Shown here: positions 1 through 6,720 of the stretch, one piece after another
Layout of the letters: the number at the start of each line of letters is the position of its first letter
Numbering within the stretch: position 1 is the first letter of the stretch
Source of the DNA: DATEZO01 sp035255485
GTDB taxonomy: Bacteria; Pseudomonadota; Gammaproteobacteria; Burkholderiales; Burkholderiaceae_D
Direction: 5' to 3'
NCBI GenBank assembly: GCA_035255485.1
Contig: DATEZO010000028.1
Span: 1 to 26,659, forward strand
DNA: 26,659 nt
Notes under the pieces: generated by a model
What the model saw: only the letters and a program-made list of their open reading frames with translations
Databases searched by the model: none
What the model was told of the DNA's origin: nothing
Translations under genes and position numbers: made by a program

Positions 1-378
1 AATTTCGACTACAGCGTCGCGTACATAACCGGGGCGCTGATAGTCAGCTGGACACATCGCAGTCGCGTACTGCAGACCGCCTATCTGGTGACCCAGGGCG
101 AAGGCAACATCGGACCGGAGCCTGACACAACGTACACCGTGCGCATTTACGGCGAGGACGGCACGCTCAAGCACACCGAAACAGGCCTTACTGGCACGAG
201 CTGGACCTATCCGATCGCCACCGAAGTCACCGAGAGCGGCCGCAATCGCCCGAACGAGAAACTGACCGTCAAGCTCGAGGCGGTGCGTGACGGCTATACC
301 AGCTGGCAGACCCAGAGAATCGACATCCCCGAATGCCGCGGCTACGGTATGTTTTATGGGGCCACCTACGGAGAATGA
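1..378 (+). CDS. Phage tail tip / host-specificity protein (gpJ-like), C-terminal fragment
   Basis: The frame is open from base 1, so only the last 125 residues are present. The fragment matches the C-terminal end of tail-tip proteins (COG4733 / GTA TIM-barrel type) of siphophages: a strand-rich stretch with an SWTHRSR motif, then a GPEPDTTYTVRIYG segment and a LTGTSWTY segment of fibronectin type III style. This part usually sits at the distal tip, which contacts the host surface. The GTG at 88 is internal to the longer frame and is probably not a start. The stop is one base ahead of the ATG of the next gene, as in a compact late operon. Family level is fairly sure; receptor specificity cannot be read. 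Confidence 0.8.
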   Translation, partial: NFDYSVAYITGALIVSWTHRSRVLQTAYLVTQGEGNIGPEPDTTYTVRIYGEDGTLKHTETGLTGTSWTYPIATEVTESGRNRPNEKLTVKLEAVRDGYTSWQTQRIDIPECRGYGMFYGATYGE

Positions 379-379
379 C

Positions 380-733
380 ATGGCAGCACTAATTGGCCCG
401 AACGTGGGCGTGAGTTACGGCTGGACCACTCGCGAGTCGGGTTGGAATGTGGGAATGGACGCGAACCTGAAGCTGCTTGATGCTGTGCTACAGCTGTCAG
501 TGAAGTCACGCATCGTCGCCAGCCCGCCAGCCACACCCGCCAAGGGCGACCGCTACATCGTCGCGGCCAATCCCTCCGGCGCATGGGTGGGAAAGACCAA
601 CCAGATCGCGGTGCTCGTCGAAGGGACATGGTCGTTCTACATCCCCAAAATCGGCTGGGCCTGCTTCATTGAGGACGAGGCCGTGCTCTCGGCCTACAAG
701 GCGACTGGCTGGAGTCCTGGCCTCGCCCTCTGA
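380..733 (+). CDS. DUF2793 phage tail-associated protein
   Basis: 117 aa starting at the ATG behind a GGAG ribosome-binding site at 370-373; an earlier in-frame start at 287 would overlap the tail gene and has no such site. The sequence shows the DUF2793 pattern: an N-terminal NLKLLDAVLQLSV helix, then SPPATPAKGDRYIV, a GAW turn, and a C-terminal EGTWSFYIPKIGW segment. DUF2793 proteins are small beta-rich proteins encoded at the end of phage tail modules, sometimes fused to tail fibres; their exact role is unknown. The gene follows the tail tip gene by one base and is followed by a terminator-like hairpin, so it probably closes the tail transcription unit. Confidence 0.8.
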   Translation: MAALIGPNVGVSYGWTTRESGWNVGMDANLKLLDAVLQLSVKSRIVASPPATPAKGDRYIVAANPSGAWVGKTNQIAVLVEGTWSFYIPKIGWACFIEDEAVLSAYKATGWSPGLAL

Positions 734-757
734 TCCTCGCTCGATTCCCAACCAGCT

Positions 758-790
758 GAAACCCGCTCATGAGGCGGGTTTCACATTTTT
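758..790 (+). terminator. Rho-independent terminator-like hairpin after the tail genes
   Basis: A perfect 9-bp inverted repeat (758-766 with 774-782, GAAACCCGC arms) with a 7-base loop is followed by ACA and five T residues. It lies between the DUF2793 gene and the ribosome-binding site of the lysis genes, so it probably ends or attenuates tail transcription. Confidence 0.65.
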
Positions 791-801
791 GGAGAACGCC
801 A

Positions 802-1101
802 ATGACTGACGAAGCCAAACCTCCCCTCGCCGACAACATGCTTCTGCTACGCAAGGAAGACTTCGACGAACTGCTCACCCACGCTGCTGAGCGCGGTGCC
901 GAACGCGTGCTGTCCCATCTCGGCCTGGAAAACGGCCGTGCTGCCCGCGACATTCGGGATCTACGTGACTTGCTCGAGGCATGGCGCGAGGCCCGGCACA
1001 CCGCCTGGCAAACCTTCGTGAAGGTCCTGACCACCGGCCTGCTGGCCGCGCTGCTGGTCGGTGCCGCCATTAAGATGAAAATTCTCGGAGGCACGCCATG
1101 A
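802..1101 (+). CDS. DUF6127-like small membrane protein of the lysis module
   Basis: 99 aa. The ATG at 802 is chosen because GGAGAAC lies at 791-797; the in-frame ATG at 769 falls inside the terminator hairpin. Residues 15-70 form charged amphipathic helices (FDELLTHAAERGAERVL, then DIRDLRDLLEAWREAR), and residues 73-91 form a single hydrophobic segment. It resembles DUF6127 family proteins found beside holins in prophages. The stop overlaps the start of the next gene (ATGA), so translation is coupled. A holin accessory or antiholin role is inferred from position only. Confidence 0.7.
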   Translation: MTDEAKPPLADNMLLLRKEDFDELLTHAAERGAERVLSHLGLENGRAARDIRDLRDLLEAWREARHTAWQTFVKVLTTGLLAALLVGAAIKMKILGGTP

Positions 1102-1574
1102 TCGAAACGCTGCTCGGTGGCCTCCTCGGTGGGGCCTTCCGTCTTGCGCCGGAAATTCTCAAGTGGCTCGACCGCAAGGGCGAGCGTGGCCACGAATTGG
1201 CGATGCAGGACAAAGCGTTGGAGTTCGAAAAGCTGCGTGGTGCGCAGAGAATGGCTGAGATTGGTGCGAGTGCTGAAGCTGCGTGGAACACAGGCGCGAT
1301 CGAGGCGCTGCGCGATGCCGTGCGCACACAGGGCGAGAAGACTGGTGTGCGCTGGGCCGATGCATTGTCCTGTAGCGTGCGCCCCGTGATCACGTACTGG
1401 TTCATGGCCCTCTACTGTGCCGCCAAGACCGCGGCCTTTGTCGGTGCGGTGGACACGAACATCGACTGGATCGCCTCGATTCAGGCTGGGTGGACGGAGG
1501 CCGATCAGGCGCTGTGGGCGGGTGTCCTGAACTTCTGGTTCCTTGGGCGCGTGTTTGACCGGGCGCGTCCGTGA
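1098..1574 (+). CDS. 3TM-type phage holin (gene-transfer-agent holin family)
   Basis: 158 aa. It begins with a glycine-rich N-terminal segment (LLGGLLGGAF) leading into APEILKWLDRK, then a long charged helix that ends near residue 100. Two hydrophobic segments follow, about residues 107-131 and 135-155. This is the layout of the 3TM holin family (PF11351). Holins form inner-membrane lesions that let the cytoplasmic endolysin reach the cell wall. The gene overlaps both neighbours by 4 nt, between the DUF6127-like gene and the endolysin, which supports a lysis role. Confidence 0.75.
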   Translation: MIETLLGGLLGGAFRLAPEILKWLDRKGERGHELAMQDKALEFEKLRGAQRMAEIGASAEAAWNTGAIEALRDAVRTQGEKTGVRWADALSCSVRPVITYWFMALYCAAKTAAFVGAVDTNIDWIASIQAGWTEADQALWAGVLNFWFLGRVFDRARP

Positions 1575-2032
1575 CCGGCATCGCCGTGCCGCAAGCAGCC
1601 ATTGAGCTCGCCAAGCAGTTCGAGGGCTTTCACCGGGTGCCGAAAAATGATCCGAATCGAGCGCATCCGTACATCTGCCCCGCGGGCTTCTGGACAATTG
1701 GCTATGGTCACCTGTGCAACGCCCAACAATCGCCGATCACGATGGCCGACGCGGAAGCCTATCTGGCCCGCGATCTGAACATTGCGCTGGCCGCCACTCT
1801 GCGCAACTGCCCGGTGCTCGCCACCGAACCGGAGGGGCGGGTCGCCGCCATCGTGGATTTCACGTTCAACTTGGGGGCGGGGCGCTTGCAGACGTCAACT
1901 TTGCGCAGACGAATCAACCAGCGCGATTGGGCGGGTGCAGAACAGGAGTTGCGCCGCTGGGTCTATGGGGGAGGTAGGTTCTTGCCAGGGCTGGTTGCAC
2001 GCCGGCACGCCGAAGTCGCAATGATGAGGTAA
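1571..2032 (+). CDS. Phage endolysin, GH24 lysozyme
   Basis: 153 aa from a GTG that overlaps the holin stop by 4 nt. The T4-type lysozyme signature is clear: FEGF with the probable catalytic Glu18, then C36-PAGFW-T42 directly before IGYGH, matching the Glu/(Asp or Cys)/Thr triad of this family. FNLGAG and the C-terminal LRRWVYGGGRFLPGLVARRHAE block are also typical. The enzyme would cleave the MurNAc-GlcNAc bond of peptidoglycan. No signal peptide or N-terminal anchor is visible, so release depends on the upstream holin. It is the last recognisable phage gene on this side. Confidence 0.9.
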   Translation: MTGIAVPQAAIELAKQFEGFHRVPKNDPNRAHPYICPAGFWTIGYGHLCNAQQSPITMADAEAYLARDLNIALAATLRNCPVLATEPEGRVAAIVDFTFNLGAGRLQTSTLRRRINQRDWAGAEQELRRWVYGGGRFLPGLVARRHAEVAMMR

Positions 2033-2040
2033 TGACACAT

Positions 2041-2090
2041 GGCGGCAGTTCGCCGGTTTGCTTGAATGTGTCGAAAGGCAAACCTTTGAT
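2041..2090 (+). terminator. Possible terminator of the lysis operon
   Basis: A GGCG/CGCC hairpin at 2041-2054 is followed by a perfect 7-bp inverted repeat, GGTTTGC at 2055-2061 with GCAAACC at 2078-2084, and then TTT. The loop is long (16 nt) and the T-run short, so this is a weak prediction. It lies directly downstream of the endolysin, where phage transcription should end. Confidence 0.35.
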
Positions 2091-2154
2091 GATATCAGGA
2101 CTCGCCAGAGTCACCCATCATCCGTTAAAATCACACCTTAGAGGGGTTTAATCA

Positions 2155-2637
2155 ATGACTGTTTTCACCATCGGCTACGAAGGACTTGACATCGACGCTT
2201 TCATGTCGCTGCTCGCTGAGCACGGCATCGACACGGTTGTCGACGTTCGCGAGCTGCCTCTGTCGCGCAAGCCCGGCTTCTCGAAGAAGGCGCTTGCGAA
2301 CGCGTTGAACCTCTCCGGGCGAGAGTACGTCCACATGGTGGATCTGGGCTGCCCGAAGCCCGTGCGCGACCGCTATCGTGAGGATGGCAATTGGAAGCGC
2401 TACACCGACGGGTTCATGAAGTACCTCAAAACGCAAGAGGACTCCATCGCGGAACTCGCGTCCTTAGCCACGGCGTCAAACTGTGCGTTGCTGTGTTATG
2501 AGGCCGACTTCAACTTCTGCCACCGCTCGATGGTGGCGAATGCAGTCAAGGACTACTGCGGAGCGCGCGTCACGCACATCAAGGCTATCGACGCTAAAAC
2601 AGCGAGCCCTGCGTCACTTCGGCTGGCTTTCGCTTAG
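2155..2637 (+). CDS. DUF488 family protein
   Basis: 160 aa, ATG behind AGAGGGG. It shows the full DUF488 layout: an N-terminal FTIGYEG strand, VDVRELPLSRKPGFSK near residues 28-44, a DGNWKRYTDGFMKYL block, and a C-terminal LLCYEADFNFCHRSMVA motif with Cys and His. The biochemical activity of DUF488 is not settled. The gene reads into the convergent 276-aa gene, and the two coding ends overlap by 44 nt (2594-2637). This suggests they moved as a unit and belong to the same island as the helicase/methylase operon. A weak promoter may be present (TAAAAT at 2126-2131). Confidence 0.8.
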   Translation: MTVFTIGYEGLDIDAFMSLLAEHGIDTVVDVRELPLSRKPGFSKKALANALNLSGREYVHMVDLGCPKPVRDRYREDGNWKRYTDGFMKYLKTQEDSIAELASLATASNCALLCYEADFNFCHRSMVANAVKDYCGARVTHIKAIDAKTASPASLRLAFA

Positions 2638-3424
2638 GTGGATAGATGAGGCTGATGATCAGCCACTGGTCTTGAAACCGATGCTGATTTCCCATCAAAA
2701 ACATCAAGTGCTTACCGCCGAGCTGTCCCTCTAGTTTAGCGCGGAACGGCGTTTCCCAGTCGACACCGTAGTCGCGGCGGCAATTCCAGAACAATGCACC
2801 AGCTTCCCAATCGACGATCTTGTGCTTGTACTCCTTTTCGCCCTCGGGGGTGTCGCACACATACCGATAGTAAAAGTCGAACGGCACTTTGCGTAGCTCC
2901 TTTACCTGCCGTTTCGCCTCCACTTCGGAAAAGAGATCGCCTTGCATCTGCTCGCGCATCAACTTCTCTTTTTCCTCTTCCGTCCAGTCTTGGTTTCGGG
3001 CCTTGGTGATTTCGAGCCCGATCAACTTTTTCGGGCGCAGTAGTGCAATCGACAGCCCGTCGCTGAGGCGTCCAGTATCAATGGCGTCAAAGCTGACAAA
3101 CGTAGGAATTTTATCCAGCCATTCCCAGCGTGCGGCCCATTCTCTCTTGGTATCGATTGCGTCCCCACAGGTAATCGTGTCGACGTAAAGCTTGTGGCTT
3201 TCAGGCCGGCGATCCTTGTTGGCCTTCTCGATGCGAACATCGATCCACTGCCACTTTTTGAACTGCTGCCCTTCCTCGATCATCCGGAACGGCACGGGGT
3301 ACAGCCGTCGCATCGAGCCGTCCTTGCTGATGCCTGCAACACAGGAAGTTTCGACGTACTGCGCGCTGGGCGAGGGATAGGTCTTCGCCAAGATGAGGAT
3401 TCGTTCTATCCGAGCCAGCGCCAT
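2594..3424 (-). CDS. Unrecognised 276-aa protein at the end of the defence operon
   Basis: I do not recognise a named family. The N-terminus reads ARIERILILAKTYPSPSAQYVETSCVAG, followed by MRRLYPVPFR, a pattern that looks like a conserved N-terminal core. The middle is charged (about residues 145-175), and the C-terminus has DFYYRYVCDTPEGEKEYKHKIVDWE and a final LMFLMGNQHRFQDQWLIISLIYPP. There is no signal peptide or membrane segment, so it is probably cytosolic. The ATG sits behind GTAGGAG, 11 bases after the helicase stop, so it is the last gene of the minus-strand operon. The end overlaps DUF488 tail to tail. A role as partner of the helicase or of DUF488 is inferred from position only. 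Confidence 0.75.
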   Translation of the reverse strand: MALARIERILILAKTYPSPSAQYVETSCVAGISKDGSMRRLYPVPFRMIEEGQQFKKWQWIDVRIEKANKDRRPESHKLYVDTITCGDAIDTKREWAARWEWLDKIPTFVSFDAIDTGRLSDGLSIALLRPKKLIGLEITKARNQDWTEEEKEKLMREQMQGDLFSEVEAKRQVKELRKVPFDFYYRYVCDTPEGEKEYKHKIVDWEAGALFWNCRRDYGVDWETPFRAKLEGQLGGKHLMFLMGNQHRFQDQWLIISLIYPPKRKPAEVTQGSLF

Positions 3425-3435
3425 CGGTTTTTCTC

Positions 3436-6210
3436 CTACGTGTCGGGATTTATTTCTACATAGCCAATCAGTTCAGCCGAGTAGCTGCCGTCGCCATTCG
3501 CCGCGCCCTTGTGTTTGAGTTCCCGCTGGAGCGTCGGCTCCACGGCTCGCGCAAACAGATCCAACCGCTGCTCTGGCACGAATTTTGGTGAGGTTGCCGG
3601 AGCCTGCAGGTAGCGCTCGCATTGACGCTCAACTGCCGGAACTCTCGTACCGTCCTGCTTCACAGCAATGGGCTGAACCACCACGCGGCGCTCACCGTTG
3701 CCAGCGGACGCATCAACCATCCAGAGCGACAGCAGCACCGGCTCCTCGACTTCCTCCGAAACGGCGATGCCGACATCCTCCGGCGGAACCCTGCGCCACC
3801 GACCAAGCTCCTCTTGCACCAAGGGGTGATCCAGTCCCATCAGTTCCAGATCGTCTTGGTTCGTGGCGGTGTCGCGGTTCAGCGTGAACCGCGCACGGCG
3901 TGCGCCATCGACCGTCACGAGGTCGTAGATTTCGTCGTCGATCTTGGTCAGCTTCTGCTGACGATCCGTCACCGCAGCGGAGAGGAATCGCACCAGCCGA
4001 TCCAGGCTCGACGACACGTCGGAGAACGGCTTGTAGTCATTGAGGCTGAAGCCTTCGAGGTCTTGGAACAGGTCGAACACTACCTGCCGCGCTTCGCGGG
4101 AATTCGACAGCGCTGCTTCCAGCTCGACCTGCGTACGCTTCAGCTCAGGATCGGAGAGCGCTTCCTGGTACAGCCGGTCGTAGTTAAGCCGCTCGGACAA
4201 CTGGCCAAGAATCTGCGCCCGCAGGTCTTCGGCAACGTTGCCTTGATCGTCGACCTTGCCGACTGTCCGCGCGATCTCGGTCAGCTTCTCGTCGAGCAGC
4301 AGGAAGATACGCCCCTCAATGGTGTCGGACAACACGAGGTTGTAGACCTGCGCCGTATGGTTCTGGCCGTAACGATGGATGCGTCCGATGCGTTGCTCCA
4401 CGTCCATCGGGTTCCACGGCAAGTCGAAATTGAACAGAATGCGCGCGAACTGCAGGTTGATGCCTTCGCGGCCCGCTGCGGTGCAGACCAGCACGCGCGG
4501 GCCATCCTTCTGGCGGAACCGGCGCTCCGCTGCCACCTTCGCTCCGTGATCTCCACCACGCAGCACCGCCACGCCCTGACCGGGGAAAGTCTGGTCGATC
4601 TCGCGGGCGATTAGATCCACTGTGCCGAGGTAGGTAGCGAACACGACGATCTTTTCGTCTGGGTTCTGCCGCCACAGCGTGCCCAACCCGTCGAGCAGCT
4701 TCTGCGCCTTGGTTTCACGCTGCTGTGGGAAGACCTTGAGCAGATCGCCGATACGCAGGCGCTCTTCGGGCAGATGGAGTTCTACGACTGCCGACGCGGC
4801 TTCCTCCGCGTGTGTCGCCGAGTATTCGCTGCCGTAGGGGTCGGAGGCCATTTCCAGTGCCTCTTCGTCCAGCTTCTTGACCAACCGGTACTTGAGGTCG
4901 GCGAGCACGCGATCCACCTCGCTGCGCCCGACGTTGTCACGTGGCAGGCCGAATTCCTCGTGGATCAGTTCCCTGGCCTCGCTGGTCAGGCGCTCGCGCC
5001 CCTCGATGTCCAGGTCTTTGTCGCGCAGCAGGGCTTCGTGCAGCGTCAGCATTAGCAGACGGCGTTTCAGCGTCCGTCGAACAGCCGCAAAGCTCGATGC
5101 CGCGATCTTCTGGAAGATGGCCATGAGGAAGCCCAGCGCGCGCCCTTGGTTGCCCTGCCGGCGGGCGAGATCGAAGCCATCCTCCAAATACTCGCGCAGC
5201 TTCTCGTAGAACAGCCGCTCCTCGTGGCCCATCAAGAAAGATTCGGTGTGTACCCAGCGCCGCGCAAACAGCGGAGAGCCATCGGGTTGGCAGGCGTCGG
5301 CCTTGGTGCGCCGGAACATCACTGTATTCAACCGGTGCCGGTTCTCCACCATCTCCTCGGGGCTACCGAACAAGGTCGGGTTCAGCAGTTGAGCCAGCAT
5401 CCAGAACTGGAAATGATTGCCCTGGTGTGGAGTGGCCGACAGCAGCAGCAGGTCACGCGAGTGATCCTTCAGCGCCTCGGCCAGCTTGTAGTTCTCGGTC
5501 TTCCTGACCTTGCCACCGGTACGGTAGGCGGTCAGGTGGTGGGCCTCATCGAACACCACCAAATCCCAGCGGGGCGCGTCCAGCAAGCGCTTGATGCGCG
5601 CCGGGCGCTTGAGCGTGTCGATGCTGGCGATCAGCCGGTCGTGCTTGGCGAAGGCATTCGTCTTGCGGTCGGTGATGTCGCCCTCGGAGCCGAAGACCTC
5701 GAAGCCGAGGTTGAACACCTCGTTCAGCTCGCGGTGCCAGTTGTTCACCAACCCGGCTGGCACCACCATCAGCGCGCGATTGAGTTCGCCCCTGCTGGCC
5801 AGCTCGCGCAAGATCAGTGCGGTTTCGATGGTCTTGCCCAGCCCCACCTCATCGGCGATGAGATAACGCCGGGGCGAAGCCGTAGCAATGCGATGGGTCA
5901 GTACCACCTGATGGGGTAGCAGATCAATTTTCGCCGACGTCAGCGCCGACGCGCTTTCCATCACCGGCAGTGCGTGCGCCTCGTAGGCCAGCCACGCCTT
6001 GCGTGCGCGATCAGCGCCGCCGTCAACGGCGCGCAAGATGCGCTCCGTACGGGAAAGCTGGCGGCGCACCGAGCCAACCGGCACCCGACGTTCGCCAACG
6101 CCAAAGAAGGCGCGCAAGTAGCCATCGCGCGCCGAGTCAAGAACGACACCTTGGCCGAATTCGTGGTGGATGATCCGTTCGCCGGGTTGAAAATGAGCCT
6201 CTGCTTCCAC
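3436..6210 (-). CDS. SNF2-family helicase/ATPase of a BREX-like island
   Basis: 924 aa from a GTG start 9 bases past the upstream stop. A small N-terminal domain (EFGQGVV near 18-23) precedes a two-lobe SNF2 motor: DEVGLGKT at about 120-127 (Walker A), DEAH at 221-224 (Walker B), LLSATPHQ at 257-263 (motif III), AGREGINLQ at 579-587 and QRIGRIHRYGQ at 606-616 (motifs V and VI). The C-terminal 300 residues are helical and charged, with no nuclease motif that I can see. Such COG0553 proteins translocate on double-stranded DNA; in type 3 and 5 BREX the corresponding gene is brxHII. Orthology with BrxHII is likely but unproven, so no symbol is given. Confidence 0.88.
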   Translation of the reverse strand: MEAEAHFQPGERIIHHEFGQGVVLDSARDGYLRAFFGVGERRVPVGSVRRQLSRTERILRAVDGGADRARKAWLAYEAHALPVMESASALTSAKIDLLPHQVVLTHRIATASPRRYLIADEVGLGKTIETALILRELASRGELNRALMVVPAGLVNNWHRELNEVFNLGFEVFGSEGDITDRKTNAFAKHDRLIASIDTLKRPARIKRLLDAPRWDLVVFDEAHHLTAYRTGGKVRKTENYKLAEALKDHSRDLLLLSATPHQGNHFQFWMLAQLLNPTLFGSPEEMVENRHRLNTVMFRRTKADACQPDGSPLFARRWVHTESFLMGHEERLFYEKLREYLEDGFDLARRQGNQGRALGFLMAIFQKIAASSFAAVRRTLKRRLLMLTLHEALLRDKDLDIEGRERLTSEARELIHEEFGLPRDNVGRSEVDRVLADLKYRLVKKLDEEALEMASDPYGSEYSATHAEEAASAVVELHLPEERLRIGDLLKVFPQQRETKAQKLLDGLGTLWRQNPDEKIVVFATYLGTVDLIAREIDQTFPGQGVAVLRGGDHGAKVAAERRFRQKDGPRVLVCTAAGREGINLQFARILFNFDLPWNPMDVEQRIGRIHRYGQNHTAQVYNLVLSDTIEGRIFLLLDEKLTEIARTVGKVDDQGNVAEDLRAQILGQLSERLNYDRLYQEALSDPELKRTQVELEAALSNSREARQVVFDLFQDLEGFSLNDYKPFSDVSSSLDRLVRFLSAAVTDRQQKLTKIDDEIYDLVTVDGARRARFTLNRDTATNQDDLELMGLDHPLVQEELGRWRRVPPEDVGIAVSEEVEEPVLLSLWMVDASAGNGERRVVVQPIAVKQDGTRVPAVERQCERYLQAPATSPKFVPEQRLDLFARAVEPTLQRELKHKGAANGDGSYSAELIGYVEINPDT

Positions 6211-6219
6211 GCGCCGCTC

Positions 6220-6720
6220 TCAGGTAATTCGCAGGTGGAACAGGCCAGCGGGCTTGCTGCCTTCGCGTAGCAGAATCTCTTGCGGATACTCATTTGCTTC
6301 GCCCCACAAGATGCGACCGAAGGCGAGCAGGCTTTCGCCATGCGGTGCAGCGCAGCGCCACTCGATGGAGTCTGTGGCGGGATGAAACTTGATGCGCCCC
6401 TGTCCGGATGGTAGCCAGAAAATCAGCGCCGCTTGTCCGTCATAAGCATCCTGAAACGACAGGATCGCCTGTTTTACGGCGTCGCCCAGCCAAGTCTCGG
6501 CATCTTCCGGTATCAGCAAGTCGAGACCACCTTCCAGGCCCGCGACCACCAGAGTATTGTTGCCGTTGCTTGGGAGGTCGTCTGGCCAATTGCCCACCGC
6601 CTGCAGAAACCGGCGCAGACTCCAAACTTCGCTGGCCACGCACACCTGATTGCGTGCTTCCTCGTCCCAAATCCAGCTGGTGCCACGCCGTTGCCACACA
6701 GTGTCGAGCAGTTGCTTCAT
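6220..6720 (-). CDS. Unrecognised 166-aa protein between methylase and helicase
   Basis: No family recognised. The protein is acidic and rich in Trp (WQRRGTSWIWDEEARNQV near the N-terminus), has TLVVAGLEGGLDLLIPEDAETWLGDAVKQA in the middle and WLPSGQGRIKFHPATDSIEW near residue 105, and looks like a compact alpha/beta domain. There is no Walker A motif, so it is not the small BrxF ATPase expected in type 3 BREX. The ATG overlaps the methylase stop by 4 nt (ATGA), and the helicase starts 9 bases after its stop. It is therefore tightly coupled to both and could be an adaptor between them; that is inference. Confidence 0.75.
   Translation of the reverse strand: MKQLLDTVWQRRGTSWIWDEEARNQVCVASEVWSLRRFLQAVGNWPDDLPSNGNNTLVVAGLEGGLDLLIPEDAETWLGDAVKQAILSFQDAYDGQAALIFWLPSGQGRIKFHPATDSIEWRCAAPHGESLLAFGRILWGEANEYPQEILLREGSKPAGLFHLRIT

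Noticed and set aside
666..1697. Long minus-strand open frame of 343 codons
   Set aside because: It lies opposite four consecutive phage genes with clear motifs and ribosome sites; its product is Arg/Ser/Pro-rich, as expected for an antisense frame in GC-rich DNA.
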